Shown here: piece by piece, positions 24,817 to 34,026 of the stretch
Layout of the letters: every line of letters begins with the position of its first letter
How positions within the stretch are numbered: the first letter of the stretch is position 1
Assembly (NCBI GenBank): GCA_036381515.1
Contig: DASVCR010000082.1
Span: 1 to 64,000 of the forward strand
Length of the DNA stretch: 64,000 bases
From: ZC4RG20 sp036381515
GTDB taxonomy: Bacteria > Pseudomonadota > Gammaproteobacteria > Steroidobacterales > Rariloculaceae
Direction: 5' to 3'
Made by a program: the position numbers and the translations under genes
The notes under the pieces: model-generated
The model's input: the letters and a program-made list of their open reading frames with translations, nothing else
Database searches by the model: none
What the model was told of the DNA's origin: nothing

Positions 24817-25572
24817 ATGAGCGATGAGCAAGACAGGCAGTGTCTGCTGGTCACGGGCGGTAGCCGAGGAATCGGAGCGGCGATCGTGCGGCTCGCGGCG
24901 AGGCGGGGATACTCGGTCTGCTTCAGCTATCGCAGAAATGAGAAGGCCGCCAACGAGCTGATCGCCGAGTTGGAGGGCGAGGGCTGGTCCGTTCGTTCCG
25001 TTCGTGGGGACGTTGCCGAGCCCGGCTTTGCGGGCCGCTTCTTCGATGTCGCAGAGCAGGCGTTCGGCCCCGTCACGATGCTGGTCAATAATGCCGGCGT
25101 AACCGGCCGCATCGGGCTGTTCAAGGACGTCACGGGCGAGACGCTTCGGCGCACGGTCGATACGAACCTATTCGGGCCGATGCTGCTTGCGCAGGAGGCG
25201 GTGCGCCGCTGGGAAGCGGCGGGTATTCCCGGCCGCATGGTGAATATCTCTTCGATTGCAGCGACTCTCGGAGCCCCCCACGAGTATGTCCACTACGCGG
25301 CGACCAAAGCGGCGATGGAGGCGATGACGATTGGGTTGGGGAAAGAGGTGGCTGCGAAGGGGATTCGCGTGAACGCAGTCGCGCCGGGCACGGCGTTCAC
25401 CGACATTCATGCCGCGGCCGGGGAACCCGACCGGCCGGCGAGGGTGGTTGCCCGGGTGCCCATGGGGCGGATCGCCGATCCCGCCGAGATCGCGGCCGCC
25501 GTGCTGTGGTTGCTGTCGGACGAGGCCTCCTATGTGACGGGGGCCGTGCTCAGAGTGTCGGGCGGGCTATAG
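24817..25572 (+). CDS. SDR-family NAD(P)-dependent oxidoreductase
   Basis: A 251-residue classical short-chain dehydrogenase/reductase: cofactor motif TGGSRGIG at residues 14-21, NNAG at about 92-95, catalytic Ser in ISSIAATLG, and YxxxK in YVHYAATKAAMEA. The C-terminal YVTGAVLRVSGGL is typical of the FabG-like group. Substrate is unknown. It lies just outside the tRNA-Lys island. The ATG follows GGAG at a longish spacing of about 11 bases. Confidence 0.9.
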   Translation: MSDEQDRQCLLVTGGSRGIGAAIVRLAARRGYSVCFSYRRNEKAANELIAELEGEGWSVRSVRGDVAEPGFAGRFFDVAEQAFGPVTMLVNNAGVTGRIGLFKDVTGETLRRTVDTNLFGPMLLAQEAVRRWEAAGIPGRMVNISSIAATLGAPHEYVHYAATKAAMEAMTIGLGKEVAAKGIRVNAVAPGTAFTDIHAAAGEPDRPARVVARVPMGRIADPAEIAAAVLWLLSDEASYVTGAVLRVSGGL

Positions 25573-25684
25573 GTCGGAGTCGTTTCAAGCGATAACCGAC
25601 CGCGTCGCGGCGGTAAGCGACTTGCGTCGAGACCGGTCCCCGCTCAGCGCTGCGGGCTACGCAATCGAACGGCGGACCTCCCTG

Positions 25685-28114
25685 TCAGTCGACCCGCAGC
25701 GCGAGCGTCGGCTCGAGCCGGGCCGCGCGCGAAGCCGGCGCGAGCGATGCCAACGCTGCGACGAAAACCAGCAGGGCGGTGACCGCGAGATAAGTCGGCG
25801 GATCGAGCCAGTCGATGCCGAAGAGCAGGGATGCAAGCCCGCGGCTCGCTGCGACGGCACCGACGAGACCGATCGCGATTCCGATCACGGCGACACCGAG
25901 GCCTTGCCGCAGCACGAACGTCAGGATGCGCCAGCGCGTCGCGCCGAGCGCCGCGCGCAGCCCGATCTCGCCGGTCCGGTCGGCGACGCTGCCCGCGATG
26001 ACGCCGTAGAGCCCGAGCGTCGCGAGCGCGAGCGCTGCCGCCGAGAACAGCGAGAAGACGGTCAACGCGAACGTGCGGCGCGACTCGGAAGCGGAGAGCA
26101 GGTCCGCCATCGTTTCGATGCGAGCGATCGGCAGCGACGGATCCACGGACCACACCGCCTGCTTGATTGCGGTCACGAGCGCGAGCGGGTCGCCGTCCGC
26201 GCGGACGACGAGCGTCTGCACGTCGTCGACCCAAGGCCACTGTCCCATCGCAACGTAGAACGTATCCGGCGGCGGCAGCGCGAGCGATGCGTGGCGGACG
26301 TCGCCGACGACGCCGACGATCGTCGACCACTGCCCTTCCGCGATCTGCGGCCCGAAGCGAACGCGCTCGCCGATGGGGCTGCGGTCGCCGAATCTCCGCT
26401 TCGCGAACGACTCGTTGACGAGCACGGCGATCGGCGCGCCGGGGCGGTCATCGGCTTCGAGCAGACGGCCTTGCACGAGCGGAACGCGCATCACTCGGAA
26501 CCAGTCGGGCGTGACGGCGTAGCGCAGCACGCCGCCGCTGCGTCGACCGCCCTCGAGCGGAGCGGATTCGAAGGCCGCGCCATACGCATCGAAATCCCCG
26601 CTCAGCGGCAGCTGGCTCGAGAAGGCCGCGGCGGTCACGCCCGGAACGTTCCGCACGGCGTCGAGCGTTTGCCGGAAGAGACGCAGTGCCTCGTCGCGCG
26701 ATGCGAGCCCGCGCCCCGTCGCGACGATCTGCATCGTGAGCGCATGCGAAGGCTCGAACCCCGGCGCGGTCGCGAGGATCCGGTCGAGGCTGCGGAGCAG
26801 CAGGCCAGCGCCGACGAGCAGAACGAGCGCGAGCGCGATCTGAGTCACGACGAGCCCTTTTCTCACCGAATGGCGTCCGCGGCCGAGCGCGCGCGCGCCC
26901 TGGAGGCCCAGACGCAGGTCGACTCGCGTCGCCTGCAAGGCCGAAGGCAGTCCCACTGCGATCCCGACGATCGCGGTGATCGCGAACGCGATCGCGAACA
27001 CCGAGCCGTCGAACGCGATCGCGTCGACGCGAGGCAGTCCCGGCGGCGCCAATGCGACGAACACGCGAATGACGACTATCGAGACGCCGAGCCCGGCGAT
27101 GCCGCCGAGGACGGCGAGCACGACGCTCTCCGTCAGACGCTGCCGCAGCACGCGTCCGGGGCCCGCGCCGAGCGCGGCGCGCGTAGCGATCTCCCGGCGG
27201 CAATCGGAGTTCCGCGTGAGGAGCAGGCTCGCGACGTTCACCGACGCGATCGCGAGGAGCAGCAGCACCGCGCCGAGAACCGCGAGGAGCACCGGCCGGA
27301 CGGCCGTCGTGACGGTGTCCCGCAGCGGCTCGACGAATAGCCCGTTCTGCAGGGACGCCCACGTCGGTCGGGCGCCTTCGGCCAACGGCGTGCTCGCGAT
27401 CGCGGCGAGCTCGCGCCGCGCCTGATCGATGGACACGCCGGCCGATAGGCGGCCGACCATCCGCAAGTGATGGCCCCATTCCTGACCTTCGAACGGCGCT
27501 TCCGCGCGGTACTGCAGCGCGGTCCACACCTCGGCCTGCGGCGCGAGGACGTCCTCGAACGCCGCCGGCATCACGCCGATGACGACGTGCGATTCGCCGT
27601 CGAGCTCGATCGACTGCCCGAGCGCAGCTTCGGGCGTCTGCGCGAGCCGCCTCGCGAGACGGTCAGCGACGATCGCGACTCTAGGGCCCCCGGGCGCGGC
27701 TTCCGCGGCCGTGAACGTGCGTCCGGTCGCGGGCGGGGTGCCGAGCACGGCGAAGTAGTCGATGCTGACCCGCTCGCCTTCGAGGCGCTCGGGCTCGCCG
27801 ACGGACACGAGCGAGGGCCGCCAGCGCGACGAGACGGCGAGCCTGTCGAAGGAGCGGCTGCGCACGGCGAGCTCGACGTAGGTGCCGTGAGTCACGTCGT
27901 ACGGCCTGCCTTCCGCATCGACGTCGAACAGCGCGACGAGGCGGTCCGGATCGGGATAGGGGAGCGGCGCGAACAGGACCGGATGAACGGCGCCGACGAT
28001 TCCGGTGCTCGCGCCGATGCCGAGCCCGAACGAGAGAATCACGACCAGCGCGAAGCCGGGGCGCCGCGCGAGTGCGCGCGCGATAAAGCCGAGATCCTGC
28101 AGGAGGGTGCTCAT
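25685..28114 (-). CDS. ADOP-type FtsX/MacB permease
   Basis: An 809-residue membrane protein with two tandem MacB-periplasmic-core plus FtsX halves. The first helix (FALVVILSFGLGIGASTGIV) is followed by a large periplasmic domain (PLPYPDPDRLVALFDV), then FtsX helices near 280-400. The second half starts near 430 (KGLVVTQIALALVLLVGAGL) and ends with helices around 690-800. This duplicated layout without an ATPase neighbour is that of acidobacterial duplicated orphan permeases, which are common in several soil and marine bacteria and of unknown substrate. Start supported by a purine-rich GACGAGG upstream. No ABC ATPase is encoded nearby. Confidence 0.85.
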   Translation of the reverse strand: MSTLLQDLGFIARALARRPGFALVVILSFGLGIGASTGIVGAVHPVLFAPLPYPDPDRLVALFDVDAEGRPYDVTHGTYVELAVRSRSFDRLAVSSRWRPSLVSVGEPERLEGERVSIDYFAVLGTPPATGRTFTAAEAAPGGPRVAIVADRLARRLAQTPEAALGQSIELDGESHVVIGVMPAAFEDVLAPQAEVWTALQYRAEAPFEGQEWGHHLRMVGRLSAGVSIDQARRELAAIASTPLAEGARPTWASLQNGLFVEPLRDTVTTAVRPVLLAVLGAVLLLLAIASVNVASLLLTRNSDCRREIATRAALGAGPGRVLRQRLTESVVLAVLGGIAGLGVSIVVIRVFVALAPPGLPRVDAIAFDGSVFAIAFAITAIVGIAVGLPSALQATRVDLRLGLQGARALGRGRHSVRKGLVVTQIALALVLLVGAGLLLRSLDRILATAPGFEPSHALTMQIVATGRGLASRDEALRLFRQTLDAVRNVPGVTAAAFSSQLPLSGDFDAYGAAFESAPLEGGRRSGGVLRYAVTPDWFRVMRVPLVQGRLLEADDRPGAPIAVLVNESFAKRRFGDRSPIGERVRFGPQIAEGQWSTIVGVVGDVRHASLALPPPDTFYVAMGQWPWVDDVQTLVVRADGDPLALVTAIKQAVWSVDPSLPIARIETMADLLSASESRRTFALTVFSLFSAAALALATLGLYGVIAGSVADRTGEIGLRAALGATRWRILTFVLRQGLGVAVIGIAIGLVGAVAASRGLASLLFGIDWLDPPTYLAVTALLVFVAALASLAPASRAARLEPTLALRVD

Positions 28115-28316
28115 CGACCTCGTCCGTCCCTTCGTGCCGCCTGCTCGATGGCAAGGCGCATGCCATTAGCGAAGCGGCCGGCAAGCCGTTGAACCTCAAA
28201 GCTTCACGGCACGGAGCGAAGCGTCGGCGCGGGAAAGGCGTCCCGGCGCCGACGGCGGATTCCCGGATTCGGGACGAATCCGCGTGAGCGAAATCGGCGG
28301 GTAGCCGCGGAACGCG

Positions 28317-29261
28317 TCAGCGCGGATCGATCTGCGTGATGGGATCGATCTCCGTGATGTAAAGATGGGCCTCAGCGAAGCGAGCGGCGTTGCGCACGCC
28401 GACCCAGATATTGTAGTTGCCGGAGCGCGGTCGAGCGATCGCGACGAGCGGATTGAGGCCGATGCCGTCGTCGTTGCAGTACCAGTTCCCGGCGGGATCG
28501 AGCACCGCAAGCGTCGTGTCGTCGTTCGACACCGCGTAGAAGTGCAACGACTGGGAGCCGGCCTCGTAGTTCAGGTCGACATCCGGCGCCTCCCCATAAA
28601 TGTAGCCCACGCACGCTCCGCCGACGCTCGCGCCGACGTCGTGGTCGCCGCCGGCCTCCAGGCCCTGGATCCACGGATCCGGTAGGAAGCCGGCCGTCAG
28701 ATCCACGGTCGCATAGGTCGGCGTTGCGGCCCAGTTCGGCTGCGCTCCGCTGCGTGTTCGCGGCGTTCTCGGGTCGAGCTCCGTGATGCGAAGCTCCGCG
28801 GGCGCGAGTCCCGACTCGCCATGCAGCCCTACCCAGATGTTGTAGTTGCCGTCGAGCGGAGCGTCGAACGCGATGACCGGATCGAGACCGAGGGCGTCGT
28901 CGCTGCAATGCCATTCGCCGTTGGGATCGAATACCACCAGCGTCGTGTCCGCGGAGGAGGAGGCGTGGATGTACAGCGAGCTGAAGCCCGCCGTGTAGTT
29001 CAGATCGACGTCCGGTGCCGCATCGTTGATGTACCCGGTGCATCCGTCTGCGAGGCGGCGCGACACCCGGTCGCCTCCGCCTGCCTCGAGCGGCTGCGTC
29101 CACGGGTCCGGCATGAATCCGGCTTCCAGATTCACGGTCGTATAGGTCGGCGTCGCGATCCAGTTCGGCTCGGCCGAAGCCGTGCCGGCGACGAGCGCCG
29201 CCGCTGCGACGGCATTGAGGGTGACGAGAGTCCTTGCGAGCGATGTCGTCCCAGCGGACAT
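28317..29261 (-). CDS. Secreted protein with two tandem copies of a Cys-paired domain
   Basis: A 314-residue exported protein: signal peptide (LVTLNAVAAAALVAGTASAE), then two copies of one domain of about 143 residues. Copy 1 begins PNWIATPTYTTVNLEAGFMP and copy 2 PNWAATPTYATVDLTAGFLP; both continue through DPW, LEAGG, GYI, APDVDLNY, a DP-G-W-C-DD motif and NYNIWVG. Each copy keeps two cysteines, suggesting one disulfide per domain. The fold resembles a bacterial pre-peptidase/PPC-like jelly roll, but the family is not certain. The ATG at 29261 was preferred over a GTG at 29279. No catalytic motif is visible, so a binding role is likelier. Confidence 0.7.
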   Translation of the reverse strand: MSAGTTSLARTLVTLNAVAAAALVAGTASAEPNWIATPTYTTVNLEAGFMPDPWTQPLEAGGGDRVSRRLADGCTGYINDAAPDVDLNYTAGFSSLYIHASSSADTTLVVFDPNGEWHCSDDALGLDPVIAFDAPLDGNYNIWVGLHGESGLAPAELRITELDPRTPRTRSGAQPNWAATPTYATVDLTAGFLPDPWIQGLEAGGDHDVGASVGGACVGYIYGEAPDVDLNYEAGSQSLHFYAVSNDDTTLAVLDPAGNWYCNDDGIGLNPLVAIARPRSGNYNIWVGVRNAARFAEAHLYITEIDPITQIDPR

Positions 29262-29475
29262 GCGAGAGTTCCGTGACACAGCGGCGATGCAGCGATGCGA
29301 CTCTAGGCGAGTGCCACGTGGCGGTCGCTGGGGCAGTTCTCACATTGCTGCATGGAGGCGCGCCGGCCCCCGTCGCCGGCGGTCGGCGGCAGCGCGCCCG
29401 GCAGTCGGGCGAGCCGGCGCTCCGGGCCGCTCGCCGCCGGGTAGTGCTCCTGGCAATACTAAGCTCTGCACCGAA

Positions 29476-29504
29476 TTGAAAATTTACGCCGTCGCCCGCA
29501 AAAT
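29476..29504 (+). promoter_or_regulatory. Candidate sigma-70 promoter of the O-demethylase gene
   Basis: TTGAAA (29476-29481), 17 bases, then CAAAAT (29499-29504). It is the only AT-rich part of the 320-base gap between two divergent genes. The start site would fall near 29512, leaving a leader of about 70 bases. Confidence 0.45.
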
Positions 29505-29520
29505 CACGCATCCGCATTCC

Positions 29521-29542
29521 AGGCCCCACCTCCCTGGGGCCT
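29521..29542 (+). promoter_or_regulatory. Leader hairpin before the O-demethylase gene
   Basis: AGGCCCC (29521-29527) pairs perfectly with GGGGCCT (29536-29542) across an 8-base loop containing CCTCCC. It would sit near the 5' end of the mRNA, 40 bases before the start codon. It may stabilise the transcript or regulate it; no known riboswitch class is recognised. Confidence 0.4.
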
Positions 29543-29581
29543 TCCCAAGGCGACTTGCCTAATAAGAGGTTACCAGGAGCT

Positions 29582-30985
29582 ATGAGCCAGCGAAGCTTGG
29601 AAGATTTGTTGAAGTCGGTAGGGAATCCGGTTGATCTGCTTAGAAATTCGCAGATCGGGGCGTACGTGTATCCGGTGGTTCCCGCCGAGTTCACGAACTG
29701 GCGCGACGAGCAGCGCGCGTGGCGCGAGACGTGCGTGCTGTTCGACCAGTCCCACCACATGGTCGACCTGTACGTCGAAGGGCCCGATGCGCTGAAGCTC
29801 CTGTCCGAGACGGCGATCAACAGCTTCGCGAATTTCGGCCCGAACAAGGCGAAGCAGTATGTTCCCGTCACGCATTATGGTTACGTCATCGGCGACGGCA
29901 TTCTGTTCCACCTCGAGCAGAACAAGCTCGTCTACGTCGGCCGCGCCCCGGCGGCGAACTGGATCCAGTTCCACGCGGAGACCGGCGGCTACGACGTCAA
30001 GGTCGAGAAGGACGACCGCTCGCCGTCCCGGCCGATGGGCAAGCCCGTCGTCCGCAAGTGCTACCGCTTCCAGATCCAGGGCCCGAACGCGTGGCAGGTG
30101 ATCGAGAAGCTGAACGGCGGCCCGGTCGAGAAGATCAAGTTCTTCAACATGGGCACGATCAAGATCAAGGGCCGCACCGTGCGTGCGCTGCGGCACGGCA
30201 TGGCCGGCGCTCCCGGACTCGAGATCTGGGGCCCGTACGAGGAGGGCGACGAGATCCGCGCCGCGATCGTCGAGGCGGGCAAGGATTTCGGTCTGTATCA
30301 GGTCGGGTCGCGGGCGTACGCGACGAACACGCTCGAGTCCGGCTGGATTCCGTCGCCGCTGCCCGCGGTCTACACCGGTGACAAGCTGAAGCCGTATCGC
30401 GAGTGGCTGCCGGCCGACGGCTACGAGGGCTCGGGCAGCCTCGCGGGCAGCTTCGTGTCGAGCAACATCGAGGACTACTACGTCACGCCGTACGACATCG
30501 GCTACGGCCCGTTCGTGAAGTTCGACCACGACTTCATCGGCCGCGAGGCGCTCGAGAAGATCGCCGACAAGCCGCACCGCAAGAAGGTCACGTTCGCGTG
30601 GAATCCGGACGACGTCGGCAAGATCTTCCGCTCGATGTTCGAGCCGGGCCAGGAGCACTACAAGTACATCGACCTGCCGCTGTCGAACTACGCGTCCGCG
30701 TCGTACGACCGGATCGAGAAGAACGGCAAGGTCGTCGGCTTCTCGATGTTCGCCGGCTACAGCTACAACGAGCGGTCGATGCTGTCGCTCGGCACGGTCG
30801 ATCCGGACGTCCAGATCGGCGACGAGGTCACGCTCGTGTGGGGCGAGGAGAACGGCGGCACACGGAAGACGACCGTCGAGCGCCACAAGCAGATCGGCGT
30901 GCGTGCGATCGTGAGCCCGGTGCCGTACGCGAAGGTCGTGCGCGAGCAGTACGAGGGCAGCTGGCGCCGCGCGGGACAGGTGTGA
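29582..30985 (+). CDS. LigM-like tetrahydrofolate-dependent O-demethylase
   Basis: A 467-residue protein of the GcvT/aminomethyltransferase superfamily, close in length and sequence pattern to LigM (vanillate/3-O-methylgallate O-demethylase) and related DesA and DmdA enzymes. These move a methyl group from an aryl ether or methylated sulfur compound to tetrahydrofolate. Visible features are the N-terminal IGAYVYPVVPAEFTNWRDEQ, LFDQSHHMVDLYVEGPDALK, a central folate domain (HGMAGAPGLEIWGP), and a C-terminal GcvT-C-type beta domain (GFSMFAGYSYNERSMLSLGT). The ATG follows CAGGAG. It stands alone between a promoter and a terminator. A role in lignin-derived aromatics or a marine methyl donor is inferred; the substrate is not readable. 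Confidence 0.8.
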   Translation: MSQRSLEDLLKSVGNPVDLLRNSQIGAYVYPVVPAEFTNWRDEQRAWRETCVLFDQSHHMVDLYVEGPDALKLLSETAINSFANFGPNKAKQYVPVTHYGYVIGDGILFHLEQNKLVYVGRAPAANWIQFHAETGGYDVKVEKDDRSPSRPMGKPVVRKCYRFQIQGPNAWQVIEKLNGGPVEKIKFFNMGTIKIKGRTVRALRHGMAGAPGLEIWGPYEEGDEIRAAIVEAGKDFGLYQVGSRAYATNTLESGWIPSPLPAVYTGDKLKPYREWLPADGYEGSGSLAGSFVSSNIEDYYVTPYDIGYGPFVKFDHDFIGREALEKIADKPHRKKVTFAWNPDDVGKIFRSMFEPGQEHYKYIDLPLSNYASASYDRIEKNGKVVGFSMFAGYSYNERSMLSLGTVDPDVQIGDEVTLVWGEENGGTRKTTVERHKQIGVRAIVSPVPYAKVVREQYEGSWRRAGQV

Positions 30986-31007
30986 CCTGCGTAAATAGCG
31001 CCTCGTA

Positions 31008-31029
31008 GCGCCGGGCGAGCGCCCGGCGC
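31008..31029 (+). terminator. GC hairpin after the O-demethylase gene
   Basis: A 10-bp stem (GCGCCGGGCG / CGCCCGGCGC) with a 2-base loop about 20 bases after the stop codon. It has no T-run and directly precedes the true intrinsic terminator. Confidence 0.5.
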
Positions 31030-31039
31030 GCACCGGACG

Positions 31040-31072
31040 AAGGGAAGGTCGGCTCTCGGCCTTCCCTTTTTC
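31040..31072 (+). terminator. Rho-independent terminator of the O-demethylase gene
   Basis: AAGGGAAGG (31040-31048) pairs with CCTTCCCTT (31060-31068) over an 11-base loop, and the stem runs into five T (31067-31071). It is one of the clearest intrinsic terminators in the window. Confidence 0.85.
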
Positions 31073-31236
31073 GTGCTCCGATGCGCTGGCCGCTCTTGCG
31101 CTCGAAGGCGCCAGCCGCGCGCCGATCCACCGACGGATCGGCCGCCGCGTCGAGCTGCGGTGATCTGCGAGATCGGGCTTGCGGCGCCGAGGCGTCGTTA
31201 CGGCTCGGCGCCGAGCGCGGAATCAACGGCGCTCCG

Positions 31237-32271
31237 TCACTCGAACTCGAGAACGCCGAGCCGGTGGCCCGCGGCGTCCGTGAACCAGAGCCGGTTCGCG
31301 AGCCGCTCCGGCGGTTGACGGTCGCTGCCCGCGCTCAGCCCGACCGCACGCGCGACGGGGCCCGGGACCTCGAACTCGGCGATCTCGCCGTCCGGGGTCA
31401 CGCGGCCGAGGCGGTCACCCTTCGTATACCAGACGTTGCGGTCCGGCCCGACCGCGATGTTGATCGGCGAGCCGGTGCGGCTCGGGATCGGGAACTCGCT
31501 GATCTCGCCGTCCATCGTGATGCGGCCGACGCGATTGCCGTCCGGCGAGATGCCGTCCATCGTCCCGGCGAGCTCGACGAACCACATGTTGCCGTCGGCG
31601 CCTGCCGTGATGTCGCCCGGACCCGAGTTCGGGCGGGGCAGCTCGAACTCGGTGATCTCGCCGTCCGGCGTGATGCGCCCGATCTTGCTGGCCTTGTACT
31701 CGGAGAACCAGATGTTGCCGTCGGGTCCCGCCGCGAGCGCGCGCGGACCGCTGTCGGGCGTCGGGATGTCGAACTCGGTGATCTCGCCGTCCGGCGTGAT
31801 GCGGCCGATCTTGCCGGCGGCGAACATGCCGAACCAGATGTTGCCGTCCGCGCCGAGCGCGATCGCGCGCGGCTGGCTGTCCGCCGTCGGAATCGGGAAC
31901 TCGGCGATCTCGCCGTCGGGCGTGATGCGGCCGATGCGGTTGCCGAGATGCTCGGAGAACCACATGTTGCCGTCGGCGCCGAGCGCGATGATTCGCGGCG
32001 AGCTGTTCGCGATCGGAAGCGGGTAGACGCGAACGTTCGAGCCGTCGGGATCGATGCGTCCGATCGCGTTGCTGCCGAGCGTGAACCACGCCGTGCCGTC
32101 CGGCGCGAGCGCGACGGTCGTCGGTCCCTGCGCGCCTTCGGGCAATGCGTACATCGTGAACTCGCCGGTCGCGGCGAGGGTTTCGTCGGGGGCGAGCCAG
32201 CGCTGCTCGTCGGCTTCCGCGACGCGCGTCGTCATCAGCAGGACTCCAGTCAGAATAAGCGTCGTGCGCAT
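31237..32271 (-). CDS. Vgb-like (virginiamycin B lyase family) beta-propeller, exported
   Basis: A 344-residue protein with a signal peptide (MRTTLILTGVLLMTTRVAEA) and seven or so propeller repeats of about 40 residues, each with a version of IALGADGNMWFSEHLGNRIGRITPDGEIAEF. This is the pattern of virginiamycin B lyase/streptogramin lyase proteins. True Vgb is cytoplasmic; exported relatives are widespread in bacteria unlikely to meet streptogramins, so antibiotic resistance should not be assumed. The ATG at 32271 was chosen for its signal peptide and a GGGG upstream; a long open extension to 33315 lacks protein-like sequence. Confidence 0.82.
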   Translation of the reverse strand: MRTTLILTGVLLMTTRVAEADEQRWLAPDETLAATGEFTMYALPEGAQGPTTVALAPDGTAWFTLGSNAIGRIDPDGSNVRVYPLPIANSSPRIIALGADGNMWFSEHLGNRIGRITPDGEIAEFPIPTADSQPRAIALGADGNIWFGMFAAGKIGRITPDGEITEFDIPTPDSGPRALAAGPDGNIWFSEYKASKIGRITPDGEITEFELPRPNSGPGDITAGADGNMWFVELAGTMDGISPDGNRVGRITMDGEISEFPIPSRTGSPINIAVGPDRNVWYTKGDRLGRVTPDGEIAEFEVPGPVARAVGLSAGSDRQPPERLANRLWFTDAAGHRLGVLEFE

Positions 32272-32469
32272 GATGCCCCGTCCCCCGGTCGTTGTCGTCA
32301 TCGCGGATTCTAGCGGAACGAGCGGCCGCGATCGGCGCGGCGCTCGAAGGACGGTCGGGCGTTCGGCCCCGTCCTCGGGCGGCGGAGCGGTTGCCGGCAT
32401 CGGGGCGGCAGCGTAGGCTCTGTCTCGGTTTCGCACCGCATCGCCCACGGCAGCCGACGGAGCGCGACG

Positions 32470-33096
32470 ATGAATGCGAAGACTGCGCTTGGCGCGTGCC
32501 AGGCCCTCGGGATCGGGATCGTGTCCGCAGCGACGCTGTTCTTCGTGCATCGTGCGCTGATCTCGGACGGCTCGTTGCCGGGAGCGTCGACGTTCGGCTC
32601 CGGCGACGCAGCCGATCTCTCGATGGAGCCTGCCGAATCGCACGCTGCCGATCGGGACGAGCGCGTCGCAACGGTCCGCGGCACGAGCGAAGCTGCACCG
32701 GATCAGGGCAACGCGCGCGGAGCGGCTGCCGGCGGGCGCACCGAAGGCAGCGCGGACGGCGGCGTCGCGGCCGACCGCGCCGAGCGAGGTCCGGACGGCG
32801 AGCCGACGAACCCGCACATCGAAGCGTTGAGCCATCCGTCTCCTGCCTACCGCAACGTCAGCCTCGCGACGCTCATTCGAAACGCCGGTCACGCGTGCAC
32901 GGACGTGGTGTCGTCCACCGGGCACAATGATCTCAACTCGTGGCGCGTGTCCTGCGAGGGCGGCCGTGCCTATCTGGTCTGGCTGGACGGCGACGAGGCT
33001 CACGTCGAGCCGATGACGTATTTCGACGGGCAGACGCCGTTCATTCCGGTCGAGCCGACGGAAGCGCCTCCGCGCCTGCTGCCGCCGCTCGAATAG
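32470..33096 (+). CDS. Hypothetical exported or anchored protein
   Basis: A 208-residue protein. An N-terminal hydrophobic helix (ALGIGIVSAATLFFVHRALI) is followed by about 90 residues of low-complexity Gly/Ala/Asp/Glu/Arg linker, then a compact C-terminal domain of about 70 residues (HIEALSHPSPAYRNVSLATL through AHVEPMTYFDGQTPFIPVEP) with two cysteines, HACTDV and RVSCEGG, spaced like a disulfide. I do not recognise the domain. The likely topology is one membrane anchor with the C-terminal domain in the periplasm. GGAG lies upstream of the ATG. Confidence 0.6.
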   Translation: MNAKTALGACQALGIGIVSAATLFFVHRALISDGSLPGASTFGSGDAADLSMEPAESHAADRDERVATVRGTSEAAPDQGNARGAAAGGRTEGSADGGVAADRAERGPDGEPTNPHIEALSHPSPAYRNVSLATLIRNAGHACTDVVSSTGHNDLNSWRVSCEGGRAYLVWLDGDEAHVEPMTYFDGQTPFIPVEPTEAPPRLLPPLE

Positions 33097-33405
33097 TGAC
33101 GCTGGCGCCGCTCGTCGCGGTATTGCGCCGCGTTGACCGGGCGGATCGGATGCCGCAGGATGATTTGCGCAAGGCCGCCGCGCCGGCGGGAAGCGCGGCG
33201 GTTGACTCGACGAGCGCACTAATTTCCTTGGGATAAGCCGTGAGCACTTCCTCGATGCAGCGATCGCGAACGTGTTCGCTCGACGCGTCGGCGGCACCTG
33301 TCGTCGGTTTCCCACGGCAGGGGCAAGCGATGCGGCACGCGAGAGCCTTTATGTCGCAAAGTACTTGACAGCTGAATACACTGGATCGAGACTGAGGAGC
33401 TATCG
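33097..33405. other. Intergenic stretch upstream of the uppS cassette
   Basis: About 310 bases without a supported gene. It contains a TTGACA at 33368-33373 and an AT-rich run (TATGTCGCAAAGTACTTGAC) shortly before the membrane-protein gene, so a promoter for the cassette is likely here, though no well-spaced -10 could be fixed. Confidence 0.35.
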
Positions 33406-34026
33406 ATGGCATCCATCTTCCCCGAGAGCGTGCCTTCGCGCGGCTCGACGCCGGCGTCGATCGATGCGGGGGCGCTCGCGCACCTGCGTTACATCCGGGA
33501 CACGATCGAAGCCGCGCATACGTTCACGTCGGTACCTGGGAAGGGGTGCATCGCGATGGGCCTGACCGCGCTGGTCGCGGCGGCCCTCGACTCGATCGCC
33601 GGGCGCGGGGACTACTGGTTGCCGATCTGGATCGGCGCCGCCGCGACGGCGATCGGGCTGTCGAGCTACTTCCTCGTGAAGAAGGCGAAGTCGCAGGGAT
33701 TGTCGTTATGGGGCGGTGTAGCGCGCCGTTTTTTTCTGACGCTGCTGCCGGCCTTGATCGCCGGCGCGGTGCTGACGGTCGCGTTGCTCGACTCCGGGGC
33801 GAGAGACCTCGTGTCGGGCGCGTGGCTGCTGCTCTATGGCGCAGGTCTTGCCGCGAGCGGCGTGTTCTCGATCAGGCCGGTCATGCTGGCCGGCTTCGGG
33901 TTCATGGCGCTCGGCGCGCTCGCTCTCGCACTTCCGCCGTCGTTCTCGACGGCGTTGCTCGCAACCGGGTTCGGTGGGTTCCACCTGGCCCTCGGGCTGA
34001 TCATCCAACGGAGGCATGGTGGCTAA
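33406..34026 (+). CDS. Multi-pass membrane protein of the uppS cassette
   Basis: A 206-residue protein with a soluble N-terminus of about 45 residues (AGALAHLRYIRDTIEAAHTF) followed by five or six hydrophobic helices, including GCIAMGLTALVAAALDSIAG, YWLPIWIGAAATAIGLSSYF and FLTLLPALIAGAVLTVALLD. No catalytic motif is recognised. Its start has GAGGAG upstream, and its last 11 bases overlap the ATG of the winged-helix regulator, so the two are translated together. Confidence 0.7.
   Translation: MASIFPESVPSRGSTPASIDAGALAHLRYIRDTIEAAHTFTSVPGKGCIAMGLTALVAAALDSIAGRGDYWLPIWIGAAATAIGLSSYFLVKKAKSQGLSLWGGVARRFFLTLLPALIAGAVLTVALLDSGARDLVSGAWLLLYGAGLAASGVFSIRPVMLAGFGFMALGALALALPPSFSTALLATGFGGFHLALGLIIQRRHGG

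Noticed and set aside
31237..32271. Streptogramin resistance gene
   Set aside because: The protein has an export signal and stands alone; propeller relatives of Vgb are common without lyase activity, so only family membership is claimed.
31237..33315. Extended 692-residue version of the Vgb-like gene
   Set aside because: The first 340 residues overlap another gene antisense and lack protein-like features; the ATG at 32271 gives a clean signal peptide.
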